Part shown: positions 62,959 through 64,000 of the stretch, in pieces
Position numbering within the stretch: the stretch's first letter is position 1
Layout of the letters: every line of letters begins with the position of its first letter
NCBI RefSeq assembly: GCF_000819745.1
Contig: NZ_CDDA01000023.1
Span: 62,001 to 126,000, forward strand
DNA length: 64,000 nt
Direction: 5' to 3'
DNA from: Aeromonas bestiarum
Lineage (GTDB): Bacteria; Pseudomonadota; Gammaproteobacteria; Enterobacterales; Aeromonadaceae
Program-made: the position numbers and the translations under genes
The notes under the pieces: generated by a model
Told to the model about the DNA's origin: nothing
The model's database searches: none
What the model saw: only the letters and a program-made list of their open reading frames with translations

Positions 62959-63801
62959 ATGGGATTTGCAGGAAGCGATCGCTATCTCGCCTCAGAGGCG
63001 CTGAAGATGGCGGTCAATGCGGCAATAGTGCTGGAAAAACCGTTACTGATCAAAGGTGAACCCGGCACAGGCAAGACGGAGCTGGCCGAAGCCGTGGCCG
63101 GTTCGCTCGGTACCCAGCTGATCGCTTGGCATATCAAATCCACCACCAAGGCCCAGCAGGGGCTGTATGAGTATGATGCCGTGGCGCGGCTGCGCGACTC
63201 CCAGCTCGGCGATCCGCGAGTGGGGGACATAAGCCACTACATTCGCCAGGGCAAGCTGTGGCAGGCCTTCACCGCCGAGCAGCGACCCGTGCTGCTGATC
63301 GACGAGATCGACAAGGCGGATATCGAATTCCCCAATGACCTGCTGCTGGAGCTGGATCGGATGGAGTTTGACGTCTATGAGACCGGCGAGCGGATCAAGG
63401 CACGCCTGCGCCCCGTGGTCATCATCACCTCCAACAATGAAAAAGAGCTGCCGGACGCCTTCCTGCGCCGCTGCTTCTTTCACTACATCCGTTTCCCCGA
63501 CAAGGCCGAGATGCAGGCCATCGTCAATCTGCACTATCCGAACCTGAAAGCGGCGCTGCTGGACGAAGCCATGGCGCTCTTCTTCGAGCTGCGGGGCGTG
63601 GACGGGCTGCGCAAGAAGCCATCCACCTCCGAGCTGCTGGACTGGATCCGGCTGCTGCTGGCCGACGACATCTCCCCCGAGGCGATGCGCACCCGTGAGC
63701 CTGGCAAGCTGGTGCCTGCCCTCTATGGCGCCCTGCTCAAGACAGAGCAGGACCTGCACCTGTTCGAAAAACTCGCCTTCCTGGCGCGTCGCGGTAGCTG
63801 A
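62959..63801 (+). CDS. MoxR family AAA+ ATPase
   Basis: 280 residues from ATG 62959, which has AAGGA 9 nt upstream; ATG 62950 directly abuts that ribosome site and is unlikely. Walker A IKGEPGTGKTELAEAVA, Walker B PVLLIDEIDKADIEF, sensor VVIITSNNEKELPDAFLRRC (sensor 1 Asn and the arginine finger). MoxR ATPases act as chaperones with a VWA protein, encoded immediately downstream. Confidence 0.92.
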   Translation: MGFAGSDRYLASEALKMAVNAAIVLEKPLLIKGEPGTGKTELAEAVAGSLGTQLIAWHIKSTTKAQQGLYEYDAVARLRDSQLGDPRVGDISHYIRQGKLWQAFTAEQRPVLLIDEIDKADIEFPNDLLLELDRMEFDVYETGERIKARLRPVVIITSNNEKELPDAFLRRCFFHYIRFPDKAEMQAIVNLHYPNLKAALLDEAMALFFELRGVDGLRKKPSTSELLDWIRLLLADDISPEAMRTREPGKLVPALYGALLKTEQDLHLFEKLAFLARRGS

Positions 63802-64000
63802 ATGCTGATCGACTTTTTCAGCCATCTGCGCCGTCACAAGCTGCCCTGCAGCCTGCGCGAATTGCTGGATCTGCACGGGGCCTTGTCGGCCGGGCTTGCC
63901 ACGGTCGACATGAACGACTTCTACCAGCTCTCCCGCTGTCTGCTGGTGAAAGACGAGGCCCATTACGATCGCTTCGATCGCGCCTTTGCCGAGTATTACG
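63802..64000 (+). CDS. VWA domain protein (CoxE-like), N-terminal fragment
   Basis: ATG 63802 directly follows the moxR stop (TGAATG). The 66 codons visible (MLIDFFSHLRRHKLPCSLRE ... LVKDEAHYDRFDRAFAEYY) match the start of CoxE-type von Willebrand A proteins that pair with MoxR. The gene runs off the window, so the VWA domain itself is not seen. Confidence 0.8.
   Translation, partial: MLIDFFSHLRRHKLPCSLRELLDLHGALSAGLATVDMNDFYQLSRCLLVKDEAHYDRFDRAFAEYY

Overview
The window reads as chromosomal DNA of a gammaproteobacterium, most likely an Aeromonas. The sequence is GC-rich. Its tRNAs and core enzymes (PykF, PtsHI-Crr, CysK, MaeA, UraA, SbcCD, RdgC, YbaL) look like enterobacterial/Aeromonas orthologs, and it carries a secreted M28 aminopeptidase and many c-di-GMP and chemotaxis proteins. 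The genus is inferred from gene content, not from a database search.

Layout. 1-1.3 kb: N-terminal part of a Cache-HAMP sensor (minus strand). 1.5-1.8 kb: tRNA-Gly and tRNA-Cys. 1.8-6.9 kb: small membrane proteins (one is YbfA), a GNAT acetyltransferase, a BdlA-like soluble MCP, a DUF3332 lipoprotein and a double HD-GYP protein. 7-13 kb (minus): YeeA, then the operon tupA-tupB-tupC-mobA-mobB/moeA for tungstate uptake and Mo/W cofactor synthesis. 13.3-16.8 kb: a divergent two-component system with a sigma54 activator and a Cache histidine kinase. 16.9-18.6 kb (minus): fdhD and an HTH/periplasmic-binding-fold regulator. 18.8-20.4 kb: an AT-rich island with a frameshifted RES-like gene and a MITE-like inverted repeat. 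20.4-28.9 kb: formate dehydrogenase cluster (DUF3305, DUF3306, 4Fe-4S protein, TorD-type chaperone, Tat peptide, FdhA, FdhB, FdhC). 29-34.6 kb: REC-kinase, lysozyme-inhibitor-like protein, malic enzyme, a lipoprotein gene with an internal stop, and a secreted Hint-domain repeat protein. 34.9-56 kb: uraA, pgl, mscK, pykF, aminopeptidase, ybaL, ggt, rdgC, GNAT, sbcDC. 56-64 kb: cytochrome b561, a binding-protein/diguanylate cyclase pair, crr-ptsI-ptsH, cysK and the start of a moxR-VWA pair.

The main result is a proposed regulon. Four sites matching the sigma54 -24/-12 pattern (GG-N10-GC in a TTGG...TTGCT context) lie before tupA, fdhD, the DUF3305 gene and the 4Fe-4S/fdhABC genes. An inverted-repeat operator built on the 14-mer GACAAAATGTCCCA is found both between tupA and the response-regulator gene and upstream of the fdh promoter. 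This suggests that the two-component system co-ordinates tungstate import, cofactor assembly and a Cys-type, probably W- or Mo-dependent formate dehydrogenase.

Other notable items: a chain of stop-start-overlapping mini-ORFs made by tandem duplication of the tupB ends, a Hint protein fused to low-complexity and 21-residue Asp/Asn/Gly repeats, two disrupted genes, and a strong G-quadruplex motif.
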